Shown here one piece after another: positions 25,001 to 37,000 of a stretch of 64,000 nt of DNA (positions within the stretch are counted from its first letter, which is position 1; each line of letters begins with the position of its first letter). The notes beneath the pieces are model-generated. The model searched no databases, was not told the origin of the DNA, and saw only the letters and a program-made list of their open reading frames with translations. The stretch comes from Opisthorchis felineus (taxonomy: Eukaryota > Platyhelminthes > Trematoda > Opisthorchiida > Opisthorchiidae). The translations under genes were made by a program, and so were the position numbers. The stretch spans positions 551,000 through 614,999 of the forward strand of contig SJOL01006408.1 of NCBI GenBank assembly GCA_004794785.1, in the 5' to 3' direction.

Positions 25001-28000
25001 ACTGTGTGAAGCATTAAGCATGATTCCAGTTTTTACTACACCTTAGTTAGCACCGGTAACTCACAACACAGACACAGTGATGGGGTTTACCAAATTGGCT
25101 TGAGTCAAAAGATAGAAAGACGACTACTGATTGGCATCATAAGGTCACTGGGTTTCGAACCTAGGCACAATCAGTGACAATAGCGCTTTCTGTAGCGGTA
25201 CGAATTTCGTTTAAAAAAAGCCAGATTGATCCGTTTGACGAACGCATAATGCACCAGTGCAGACAGTACGGTCTAAGGGGATAGGTAGTTATTCTGAGCA
25301 CCAGTCGTTGGGAGCAACGAGTGATGGGAGCATGCAACAACGTATGGTACGACATTGCAAACCTAACAGGATGGCACCATCAACTTGGAACAAAAACCGC
25401 AGACTGACGGTCTTACCAACTGTCGAGAAAAAGCAACTGGATCCTGACTTGTCAAACAATATGCAACACTCACATTCCAGTCACTCCCTGGCTGGAGAAT
25501 TTGGGCGAGGTTTGTTCTTGATGAAAAGTAAAGACAGATGTTCGGTCGACGGTAATCCTGCTTTCGACAGTGTAAAGTATCAGTTTTAAAACAGCGTGGT
25601 TGTGTGGGGAAAAGTAATGCAGCTGTAAAAGACGCTTTCGCACGAAACGTCGTGTCAGTTGGCAGCACTTCACATTTACCGGTATTTTCCGTAAAGTTCC
25701 GTGAACTTCGATAAAAAAAACTAGGTTTGAGTCTTACGCAGTGTACTACTCATAAGGTTGCTGAAAATTCTTCGACAGCTCACGACCGGTTCCGCCCTTT
25801 TTGGGGCTCATCAGGCAGGCGCAGTCCCCGAGTTTTCGTCAATCTTATGTTCTACTTGAACCCAACTTGGACTGTTTTCAAGAAATACACTCATTTGCAA
25901 ATCAATTTGGTTGTGCGAGAGACTCACCTGGAACCCACCTGAATCTCAGCTGAGTCTGATTATCACACTTAAAACATCAATCTGAATAGATTGGCCTACC
26001 AGAAAATGCCACAATTTGGCCACCTTGAGACTAGCGGGTAACGATGACACTTCCTTGAGCCAGGTATCGACTGGTCCGTAAAGCCGTATCAATAATAACC
26101 AGGAACAATCATGAACACAAATGGCCGAATGTATGGGAATATGTTGTACTGCTAAGTTTTTGGATTTACCACAGCAGCCTGAAAAACATATCAGTAGATT
26201 AGTTACACTCCATGACTTTTCGACTCCCTTAGAGGTTATCAACCAAAAGATACACCTCACCACACAATGTTGAAGAAAACATTTCTTCAACTCTGTAAAC
26301 ACTATTTTTCTCAAGAAACCCTTGAAACTGGTACCCAGGGTAATGGGATCGAGAACCGTAGCCACTGTGAAACGTGTTCATGAGTAGATTTGGCACATAG
26401 TAGTACAATCTTGAGTGGACAACTGCTTGCCAAACTTAAGAGGCCCTCAGACTCTGAGCCAAGCCGAGAAAGTAGTCTAACTGTTTGTAATTTCATAGTA
26501 CGGCTACACCAGAACGTATAGTGATTGATTAAGTTCGTCTTACATTTGAGCCAGATAAAGATGTATCAAAATTTGTTATTCTAAATACTAAGATTCTGAA
26601 GGTAACTGGTCGAAAGTGGTAGATCAGACTCTGTTTGAGGAGGACCTCGTTTGCCTACGAAATCAACTTGGACCAAAAGAACCTTACTTCGTGAAACTAC
26701 CATTCTGGCGCGAGTTGTCACCGACTGGCTACAGTGAAGATGCGATACATCCTCTTTACAATTACAGTCGTTTCGGATCCACTCGCGTGGACATTGCTGC
26801 GTGGGTGAGTGAAACGTTCACTGCCTTGCTTCATCTCCATTAGGTTTTCTGGTCTTCAGTTCGGAACATTGCGTTGGAACACGGGAAACCACTAGGTAGC
26901 ATTCGATATGATGATAGTAATCTCTTGCGGCATTTGGCTCAGCTAATCGATTTTCCATCGTCCCATGAATTGCGTAATCTGCCTCTTGCTAGTGAGTGAA
27001 TTGGTGGTTGACAAGTCTTAAGCTGTTAGGGACCGGACAATCACTTGCCACCCACTCCTGTACGGCTTAATCCCACTACTTGGTAGCCGTTCGCAGCTAA
27101 ACAGTTTGACCTTCAACCATTAACCGAGAGGTTGCGAGTTCGAATCTCCTTGGATATTGAGGAGATGCGTTCTGCTGATGATTCCAAATAAGGATGAAAC
27201 AACTGTACAGTGCTACTCAGTTTTTAGTATAGATTAGCCTCACTTACAGAACGAAATCTCCATTACGAATTTCCAAATCTCTTAGAAGATGAGATATCGA
27301 GCGAAAAAAGGAGCTGTCATGTTCAAATGTTATACTACAAATATGGCTAATTTTACTGCCAAGCTTGGCGCAAAGGCCAGAAAACAATTGGATTCATCTC
27401 AGATGAAGTCAAAAATGGCGTTATGCACCCAGATAAATTACGTTTCAGCATTCACGACTCTTAGAAAATGTAGGAGATATGGACATACTCGACCAAATAG
27501 TCAAAATACGGGAGAAACAGACGGAGCGACAAAAAGTGGTAGGGCAAATCAAGCAATTAGTAATGGTTTACAGGATACCCGACTTTGTAGAGTAACATAA
27601 TTACGGTGGGTAGTAATCCTGATCTTCACAGCCTTCAAAACAGTTTGTTGGTGGATCCTCTAGCATCGCTTTTGGCCTAGCCTGCACCCGTTGGGTTGTC
27701 ACTTAGGTAGGGAATTTGATACTACAACTAAGTGGTAACCAGTTCAGAGGGCTTTATTGCTATTTCGCACACATGAGCAACCTTGTGCATCGTAAGCAAA
27801 CGTGAAACTAGGTGACTCGTTGGTTAACTCATCCAACTTTCAAATCTGTGAGTCGTATGTTGAAATATAACCGCAAAATTAATATAACAATGGAGTCGCT
27901 TCAATGGCTGTTTGACATCCCCGCATCACATGACCACTTGTTTTTTCGCAATTCAGCACAACAATTCAATCAATATCACTTTGATCCTTGGACGACAGGA

Positions 28001-31000
28001 TCACGATCTGACACAGCAGATTATCCTGCAGCATTTTGCTCTGTGGAACTGTCTGCATGCGAGAAACCTCAAGCAACAAGGAGTTGTAAGTCTATGCTTT
28101 GCTTTGTATTTTTCCAAGACCGAAAACGTCGTCGTCAGGCTCTGACATTTGAGACAGGTGGAGGCAATTAATTCACTTTATTTTGTGTGCACCTTATTGA
28201 CCGACTGTGAGGAATTTGCTAATTATCGATTAGTATTTCACGTAGGTAGTTTTGTCGATTGATGTCCACTCAGATGTCATGTCGCCCGTTTAGAATCAGA
28301 TGCATTGGATAGTGCAGTGTTTTTTTCGAAAGAACAATCAATCTGGTCACGCTAAGATTTTGCTGAAGCATCTTATCTAGTATATGCACAGTTCCAACCT
28401 GCACTGGTTTCTTCCTCAAAACGAATCTTCAGATGAGTCATGCAGTACGGAAATTTACTCGCAATCACCCGCAAATATATTGGAAGTGAAATAAGATTGG
28501 TTGCATTTGGTTGATTCACGGTTTGGCATGCGCTTCACACCTGTAAAGTGTAAAGTGCTGCTACAAGATTTGGTGGGATCGAACCCACACCTCATGCTTG
28601 CAGGCGAGCCAATCGACGTGGTAGATAAATTTGTTTACCTGGACAGTTTTATAAGCTCCGGTGGACTGGCTGGAGTCGAATCGCGAAGGCCAGGACAAAT
28701 TTTGCCAACCTCCAACGCCTATGGTGCCGACGTGACATCAGTTTGTCTGTCAAGGGTAGAGTTTACACTGCGTAGGTGCGATCCATAATGTTTTATGGAT
28801 CAGAGACGTGGCCTCTACGTACCGACGATGTCAGTGTTTGACCATCGGTGTCTCCCAAGCATTGATCAGATCTGATGGGAACATCGGATTAGCAATGCTG
28901 AGGAATGCCAAATGGTCTTAGGAAGAAGGAACTCTCCCGAGATAAATGAATTACTCACACTTCATAGGCTACACTGGTTGGGACATGTACTCCGCATGCC
29001 AGAAGAGCGTCTGCCTCGCAGAGCTCTTTTCGCCCAGCCCTGTGCTGAGTGGAAGCGACCGAGAGGTGGACAATGTATGACCTGGCAACGAAGTATGAAA
29101 ATACTGACCAGTAAACTTAGTCGGGTCGACAACTGCCGCCTTCCTGGATGGGGACCCCGGGACTCAACTCACCATTGGCTAATGACACTGGCAGAAATGG
29201 CCTAATCGCGCAGTCACTGACGCTTGTGCATCAAAGCTATCGCCTTCAATGCATAGCTACCCAATTTCCGAACAAATTGAACACGCCATCGCCTCCAAGG
29301 CTTGACTATGTGCCCCACAATCCCGTTTTCCGGTGATCGAAACTGTAGCAGCTGGAGCCAATGTGCCTATGGTACACGGTTTACAGCCGATAAATCGAAT
29401 GAAAATTGAAATCGGACAGTTTCGGGTTGAAAGAACCGGCGAATATCAGATAAGTTGATGACACATCATTGGCGACACCCGCTTGTTCATGTGCTTCGAA
29501 AGCTGAAGTTATTTCTGCCTTGCACAGGACCTAAGTCAGGTTGTATTTGAAATACCGTAAAAGAAACCTAATTGTGTGCCCGAACTATGGACGTCTTAAA
29601 GAAGCAATCTAGCCAGTTGCTCATTTACACTGAGGCTCACTAGAATGTTCAAAACCAGAAATGAAATTGGATGAATCATCTTCATTCTTGGCTTCTTGGC
29701 ATTGATTGACTTCACTCATGTAATATGCCGGCATGGTTCGATTAACGCCCTAAGCAAAGCTTGTGAATAGCAAATGATGGTCATCAGATAGAGCACCTCA
29801 GTACTGTCGAGCAATCGGGTAAACGAAAATGTGAATTTCTTGAAGAAAAAGAACTGTCCATGAAAACACCTGTCTTTTCACGATGCCGCCCCCGGAACCG
29901 CTATACCAGTGCTAATTGTGTGGCTGTTCTGTTAGGCTATTTCGACAGATACTACTTTGATATAACACAGCCGGAGATTTTGGGAGCCTCAAATATGGAT
30001 TCATGCACATTCTGTACAAAAGAAGAGACAGTCCTTGGACAAGAATGGAGCTTACTAGGAGGATGGTCCACCTGGACGATAGCAACTTTCGACCCATTAT
30101 GGAAGTCAGTCGGGTGAATTGCCAATGGTAGTGGCAGACGTCAACTGTTGATCCATCGGTCAGAGGTGTGGCGAATCATTGTAAGCTCAGTTTCAAGAGC
30201 TCGAGATAGCTCAGTGGTTAAGGCACGAACTTACTAACCACAAGTTCCCTGGTTCGTATCCGACCATGCCATCTGGGCTTCTGCTGTCTAGGCTTGAGAA
30301 ACCTGGCAGTATCTCAGCTCTCATGCTCCCTTTATGCTGCGCCGCAGCTGGGCACCGAAGCGGTGCTACAGCTGAACGGCGTTCTATTTATTCAACTGCA
30401 AATCTGTGACGCAGGAAAGCGTCCATGTTAGTTCAGTTGGTAGAGTACTCATGCAATGTTTAAGAGTTTGCGGGTTCGAATGCTCTCCAAAGACTGTCTA
30501 TTAGCTTGCACCGTGTGTGCTTGCATTCACTGCTAAGGTATTACTCTGTTTACAGTCAGTATGGTAACGCACAATAACATGCACGCTGTGAATGCGTGTA
30601 TTTGTTTCACCATAGGTCGATCTCAGTGCAGTCCACAAAGACGCTCTGTTTCTAAACTCGACATATCAAGTATGGTTACCAGTAGGGACGGTATAGGGAA
30701 TAAGTCAATCGTCGAGTTGATAGTTCGTCTAGCCTTGCTTAAACATCAAATTAATTTGCAAGTGACCCTTTTTCTTACCTTGTCCTATCTGGAAAACGAG
30801 TAGACATTTTTTGAGACAGGAAATTTTTTGCCCTCACCATGTAGAAGTAACTCTTTTAGTCACTAAATGTCTCACCATTTCATCCCCAACTAATAGTTGA
30901 AGGGCTCTCCACTGTGGGAGCATCAAGCGTTAGTTAGCACTGGAAGAGATATACGGTTAGCCATGTTTTTTGTTTGCCCTGTTTCAATGACATCGAGTCT

Positions 31001-34000
31001 CGCCTTTAATTCGATTACCAGTTGGTTTGACATTTGCCTGTCAACGTCGACAATGCAATGCATTCGTGCGACGAACTAGGAGTTGTGGGCAGCCCGTTCA
31101 ACTTCGTTTACTGCTAGACAAAATTTCGAGACCAAACGGCCGTAACAGTTGCTTTGAGTGACCGGTTAACCTTGTATCTTGATACGACAACGACTCACAT
31201 ATGCATGCTTCAGTTTACTGCGACACTACACGTGATGAAAGTATCATCATTGGTTGTTCTGACCGTATGCTTGGTGCTGCCTTGACTAACTCCACTATAA
31301 GTGTTTTGGGGACGCTCCTTCATTTTGTGTTGTCCTTAGCGTATAATTTCCCTTCTTGTTAGACCGCCCGAAGACATGGGTGGGAATAGAGACAGTCTTA
31401 TTGCCATATTTTCTCTTACAAAGTACATGGTCTTGCATCTTGGTTATTGCGTCGCTGCATCTGACATGACCCAGTCCAAACCCTTCGTTTTCAGTTGGGC
31501 TGGTGAGTACAGATTAGCGTTCAACGTGTTCCACGTAACCGAAAGCAAATAGGTGGAAAAACAAATGGTCAAAATTGCCTCCATCGAAAAGTACATGAAT
31601 GTAAGGATGAAACGGGAAATGAGATGAGTATATCGAAAATTTCCTTCTCTGCTAAAACATAATGGTATAGAAATTGCTTGATTTTTATTTTCTACATGCT
31701 TCCACCAACTGTCGAGAATATCGTCAGTTGCCATCCAAGTTGAAAACTGGTCAGCCACGTTCCACTCACGTTCCACTCACGTTCCACTCACGTCAAACTC
31801 AAAAATCTGGCAAAGTCAAGGGAAAACCGCAGAATTTTTGCCATTTGATCACTCCTAATTCCACATGGCCTTTGACGGACAGTGCCTTGTCCATAGAAGT
31901 CTCCATATGTTTTGTTCCCATTGATACTCCTGGTGCTGCTCTATAACCATTTACAGTAGGCCCTCGGGTTGTTTGCGTACCACACTGAGCGCTCTAACCT
32001 GATTGGCTCATTTGACAGTGGACGCTATTCGCATCGCCTACACCCCTATTTTGGCTGGCAGCCTTACGCCATAATTATTCAGCGTTTGCCTTGTATGGTT
32101 CCTAAGCTGTGTGCTCAGAATTTGTATCAGATTTCCTGTTCTCGTCCAGCAAACGGTCCTTTTCCTCAACTGCGTGACTTGTAACTGGTCCGTGTAGAAC
32201 CGTCTTAAATCCACCAAGCTGCAGATCTTTTTTTTGGGGGGTGGGGTGATCTATCTAATTAGTCTAAAGTGACGAAACTGCACCATGTCTCCTTTCTGTT
32301 TACTAAAGCTTCGAACAGATGATCCAACTATTCCTTGGGTTGGTGATATGACTTCATGGGAATCAAGATGGCCTGAAACCCATCCGCAACTGAAACTGGG
32401 AACCGCTTGCATTTATCTCATTATATGTAGCGTCGCCAACTGCATCCTTAATCCACTTATCGCTGGGGATATCGTTCGTGAGAAAGAGGCAAGTTTTATG
32501 CTTGATTATATATTTCATTCGATGCTGGCTACAGTCAGCTCCATGAAGAAATAAACTTTGTCAGGACTTTCATTGTTTCCCTGGTGACTCACTCCAAATA
32601 CGTTGACCTCCGCCAGCAAAATGTGAAAATCTATAGCTTGCGAAGTTATGCAGATTGCAGTTTGGAAATTAACAACCTTTTCAGATAATGTCAAGTACTG
32701 GAACATCTCCGCACAGCTCACCTCGAATTCAAAAAGACCTTCACCTAAACTAACTATTATACACATACGCAACTCACCAAGGAAGAGTGTGCTCAAAGTT
32801 TGTGAAATACACTTATTTGCACACCAAGCTGGTTTTCACGAGTGACTCAGCTGAATCCCAGTTTAAACTCCCGTTAGTGATAATCTTCAACTGAATGTCC
32901 TGTGCAAAGTTAACCTTATTGGTTGTTGGTCTGTTCGCCGAGCTTGGCAGTTGGATTGCAAACGTTTCATCACCAATCGAGGTGACATCATCAGTGAGGG
33001 GTTGATGATGATGTCACCTCGATTGGTGATGAAACGTTTGCAATCCAACTGCCAAGCTCGGCGAACAGACCAACAACCAAGCAGCGCACCCGAGCTACCT
33101 ATATTCCAAAACATTGCCAAAGTTAACCTTATGTTTCACTTGGTGCGATATTCAAGATATCGCAGTATATTGGCAGCTCATTCAGTTAAAGAATATTGTG
33201 AACGAGAGATTCAGTTGAGATTCAGTTGATTCTGCCGGTAAAAACGATTTATCTGATGCGTAAATGAGTGAATTTCACAAATTTCGTACAAGTTGGGTTT
33301 TAGTAGAACATAAGGTTGACAGAAACTCGGGGATTGCGCCTACTTGACGAGCTCCAAGAAGGGCGGAACCGGTCGTGGACTGTCGACGAGTTTTGTTTAA
33401 CCTTATGAAACCAAAGTGTGTTAATATAGTTTTTGCCATTTATTCGCATACTTGTGTTCGTATAAGGATTTATAACTATCTGTTCAAACGTCTACCAAGG
33501 TAAGTGGCCATCCCTCCCCATTTTTTGTTCGACTTTATAATCCACACCATCGTAGAATGCGCACTTCATGAGGCAATGAATTTTGTTATCGGAGTTATAT
33601 TTAAGAGCTCGGACTAACACTATGCTGACGAGACACTTTGTTTTAATAATCAGCGTCTGACCTGGTATGCGTTACACACTTTCACAGTGCAAGGCCTCGC
33701 TTCAGAAAATTCAGTTTCCTCCCTATTCCTCTGACACTTCAAGGAGAGGAACTTGACTAACACATATTTGGACAGCTGCGCAAGCCACGGTTGTGCCGTG
33801 AGAAATGAAGTGAACGCAGGCATTACCAAAACGCTAACAACCTTTACCGTTTTGCGTCGTTGAGTTACTCGGAAACAGAGTTAACTGGGGCTGGAGTTAC
33901 GTTTATACAAGGAAACTACCAGGCTAGTTTTGCTCAGAAAAATTAGTCCTTTCGGTACCAAGAAGCTCAGAGTACTTAGGTTTTGAATGAAAGTTTGATC

Positions 34001-37000
34001 GTATGAGTTTTTATTAGGCAGCAGGTTTTTCGAAAAACTTCTTTGCATAAGCGAGTATTTTACAGTGAATCGATATCACTGCAGCAGCGAAAAATGCCCT
34101 TTAGTCTAAGGTGGTTGAAACGTTGCGGAAGTTTGACTATCTCCACCCAAGCTTGGCAAAAGGTTCTCGGGTCTATGACGTGACAACGCGAAATGACGGA
34201 CAACGCTTTTGTCAGACGGAATTCTGTGGATTGTTCGTGACTTCCTGAGCGGAGTCCTAGAGGTTTTCCTTGAACGCATCTTAGAGCTTCGCAGGACATG
34301 GCGCATAACCGATCCAGGTGGAGGGAATTTTGCAACCGCCTAGCTGGACCGACTCGCCAAAGTCTATCCATCGTTGCATAGAAGACCATATTAGGCGGGG
34401 CTCACATTCGGCACCGGTTAACCTGGACTTCGTTTCTTTTCTCCGATTTAGTTCGCAATTGGCTTAGAAAAACGGTGACACATCGAAAAAATGCACAGCT
34501 TACCTGCACCATTTCAGGATTGGTGAACGAAGTTCCCAGATTTGTCATTGGGAACCCGATTCGGAGAAACCAGGTCACGCACGAATAAAGTTAACGGAAA
34601 TAATTTGGATGCAATGTGGCAAGCAGCGCTACTGTAACCTCGTATAGGGTTAACAGCTGAAGTTGATGAAACAAGCAAGGGTTTCATAGCGTGCTGGCAA
34701 TGGTCGTTACGCCTGTTACCGCTTGCCAAAGCCTGAGTTTGATGAAGCGTGAATGCAGGATTCTCTGCACTATTTGGCAATCTTCCAGCTTAATTCTGGT
34801 TGGAAAATATGCACCATGGGCAACCAGGCGAGTCACCGATAGAATGAATCAGACGGATTTCACCACTCTTAAGGAGCACAACCTTTATGTAAGCCACATG
34901 GTTCTAGGCTAAAGCGCAGAGGAGTGACGACGAATAACTGTTTGGGTGAACACTAAGATCATCCGGGGACATCGAATTTAGCCACATATTTCATCTTAGG
35001 CCTGAATATCTCCCAATGTGTATTCCCCCTTATCATTCCGGAGTTCGACGTAGTCTTTGTAGAGTGACGATGCAACGGTGGACAGGGAACTTTGGGCGTT
35101 TAGATCGGTGTGTAAACGTTTGTAGGCAAATGCATTTTGTGCCAGCTTGAGGATGCGTGTTACGTAGACGCACTGAGAAGTTGATAGTTGGCGTATTAAC
35201 GCGTTGGCATCCTACGTTTTCGAATTTTACTGATAATTCCGAAGAGTTCGACAGTGTGTTCTCAGTGCGACAACACGTCCTAGCCATAAACCTGCCATCA
35301 ATAACAGAAAAGACTGAGTAGGTGATAGATATCAGAAACACGTGTGAGCACGTAACAAGCGTATCATGTATCAGACAAGTCGTGTCGAAAATCAGTATTC
35401 CTGTAGTTAGTGCTTCCCACACAGAGGCCGCACCCACCTCCCCCCGGAACTGTCAAAATTCTCCTAGGTTGAGAAGAGTTGCATTAGAATATGACTGGCA
35501 GAGACCGCTGATGCGGACTCCCCATGGAAACGGACTCTTTTGGGAGTCAGATTTTCATATCAAGCGAAGACAGAGACGCATGTTTGGAAAAGCTAATATG
35601 TTGAGAAGCAAACTGACGACTGAGCCACTGACCGGATACTTAGAAACATCTCTTTTTACCTAGAAAGGCTGATAAAGGGGATATCAGTCCCTTTGATTTG
35701 AATAGCAATGCAGTAAGATGTCTTTTCATTTGTATTCTGTGCTCAAAGTAGCGTAACTTTACTTTCTTTTGTGGTTTACTCAGCTCCGCATTCTCACTCA
35801 ACTTCACATGTACGGAATGAAGCACTGGGCTTACTGGGGCGCACACTTCTTCACTCATATATTTCAATACCTGATGCTTGCCTGTTTCACAACGATCGTC
35901 ATGTTTCCGTTTGAGGTTAGTGGCATTTATTATCTATCAGCGTTTCCGGAGATCCCGGATGCTGTCCAGATAGTTTTTCAACCACATGGTGCTGTTCGTG
36001 AAAACATGTGTAGACTTGAGGCATTTTATTGCCAACCCAGTATATACTGTTGCCATATCGAGTAGGCTTCATCCACCTTTAGTGACGATTCCTATTTTGA
36101 TGCATTTCAGCCCAAAATGGTGTCTCAATTTTTGTGTATGATGTCATCCTTTGGAAATTTCGAGAAGATCTGATTATCTGCCTTTTGATCACTATACCCG
36201 GGAAGAAATCTGATTGGCTGATGTCCGATTAAGATAATATGGTAGACGTTCAAAACTGCGAGACCAGCTTAACCAACTTAACACTACAGAAATCCTTGCA
36301 AAGTAACCCAACTAGTCCAAGTCGGTCGATTACGAGAGACCGACTGCGATGAAATTTGGAGTGGCCAACTTAGAAAAAAGTGCAAAGATTCAATCAAAAC
36401 ACCATGTACCAGGGAAAAGGCTCGGGCAACCTCAGTCCTCCTGCTTCTTTCGGGCGACTGGCAGTTAGGCACGGAAAGAGTGTTGCAGCTGAACGACTAT
36501 TTGGTATTTTTTGTTAGCGTTCCATATGAAACCGGATATAAAACTTAACAACAATGCATTATTTTGAGAACAAACGTTTCGATAATCTTCCTGAATAGGG
36601 CTTCTGCTCCTTCTGGAGACGCATTCACCCACGTATTTTTCTGTCGGTCCCCACTTCCGTGAGGTTATTTCGTAAACCACACTTAAACCGTTGTTTCAAA
36701 CATTCGTAGAATGCAACGTACTGATTAGTCTCGACGTCCTAATCAAATTCTTCGATTAGTATCGGGCGTCAGGGTCTATCCACTTGACCAGTTAGTGCTT
36801 CCAATTCTTCTGCTGTACTGCCGACTTCATTAGAGAAGGCATGGTGTATAGCAGAGGAGTCATTGTGTCATCAGGTTTCCTGAGTATAGGTTTTGATGTG
36901 ATCCATGAGCGGTTAGCCTATACACACTGGTAGGAATAACTCACCCTCGATAGATGAACTGATCATACCCTTGCGCTGGCTTGGCCACGTGCTCCGTATG

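Larger units (their letters stand above)
23006..26601 (+). other. ABCA intron, 3.6 kb
   Basis: Contains a SINE-B copy (24395-24585) and one copy of the unclassified repeat (25735-25970). The rest (23006-24390, 24590-25730, 25970-26600) holds nothing recognised; 23900-24120 is A/T-rich. Confidence 0.6.
28086..32308 (+). other. ABCA intron, 4.2 kb
   Basis: Contains an RTE-like fragment (28480-29400), two SINE copies (30195-30400, 30420-30560) and a small minisatellite (31757-31793). The rest, including 31080-31740 and 31800-32300, shows nothing recognisable. Confidence 0.7.
32489..35783 (+). other. ABCA intron, 3.3 kb, GC-AG type
   Basis: Begins gcaagt after AAAGAG and ends gtttactcag. Contains the unclassified repeat with the 75-bp hairpin (32780-33420). 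The stretch 33420-35780 has several short frames on both strands (for example 34060-34389 and 35033-35437 on -) that I cannot assign. Confidence 0.78.

Noticed and set aside
27812..27848. Mini-exon (about 37 nt) to fix the phase break in extracellular domain 2
   Set aside because: Flanked by AG and GTGAGT and open, but it enters and leaves in phase 1, so it does not repair the mismatch. Left out of the model.
32887..33229. Pair of ORFs on opposite strands with the same peptide ([12 protein letters not shown])
   Set aside because: An artefact of the 75-bp perfect inverted repeat, which makes both strands encode the same peptide; not two genes.
35916..36065. Extension of the TM9 exon past its donor for 50 more codons
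   Set aside because: The frame is open, but the gttagt donor is adequate and the following exon continues the ABCA pattern without it. The extra residues ([14 protein letters not shown]) do not look like the family.
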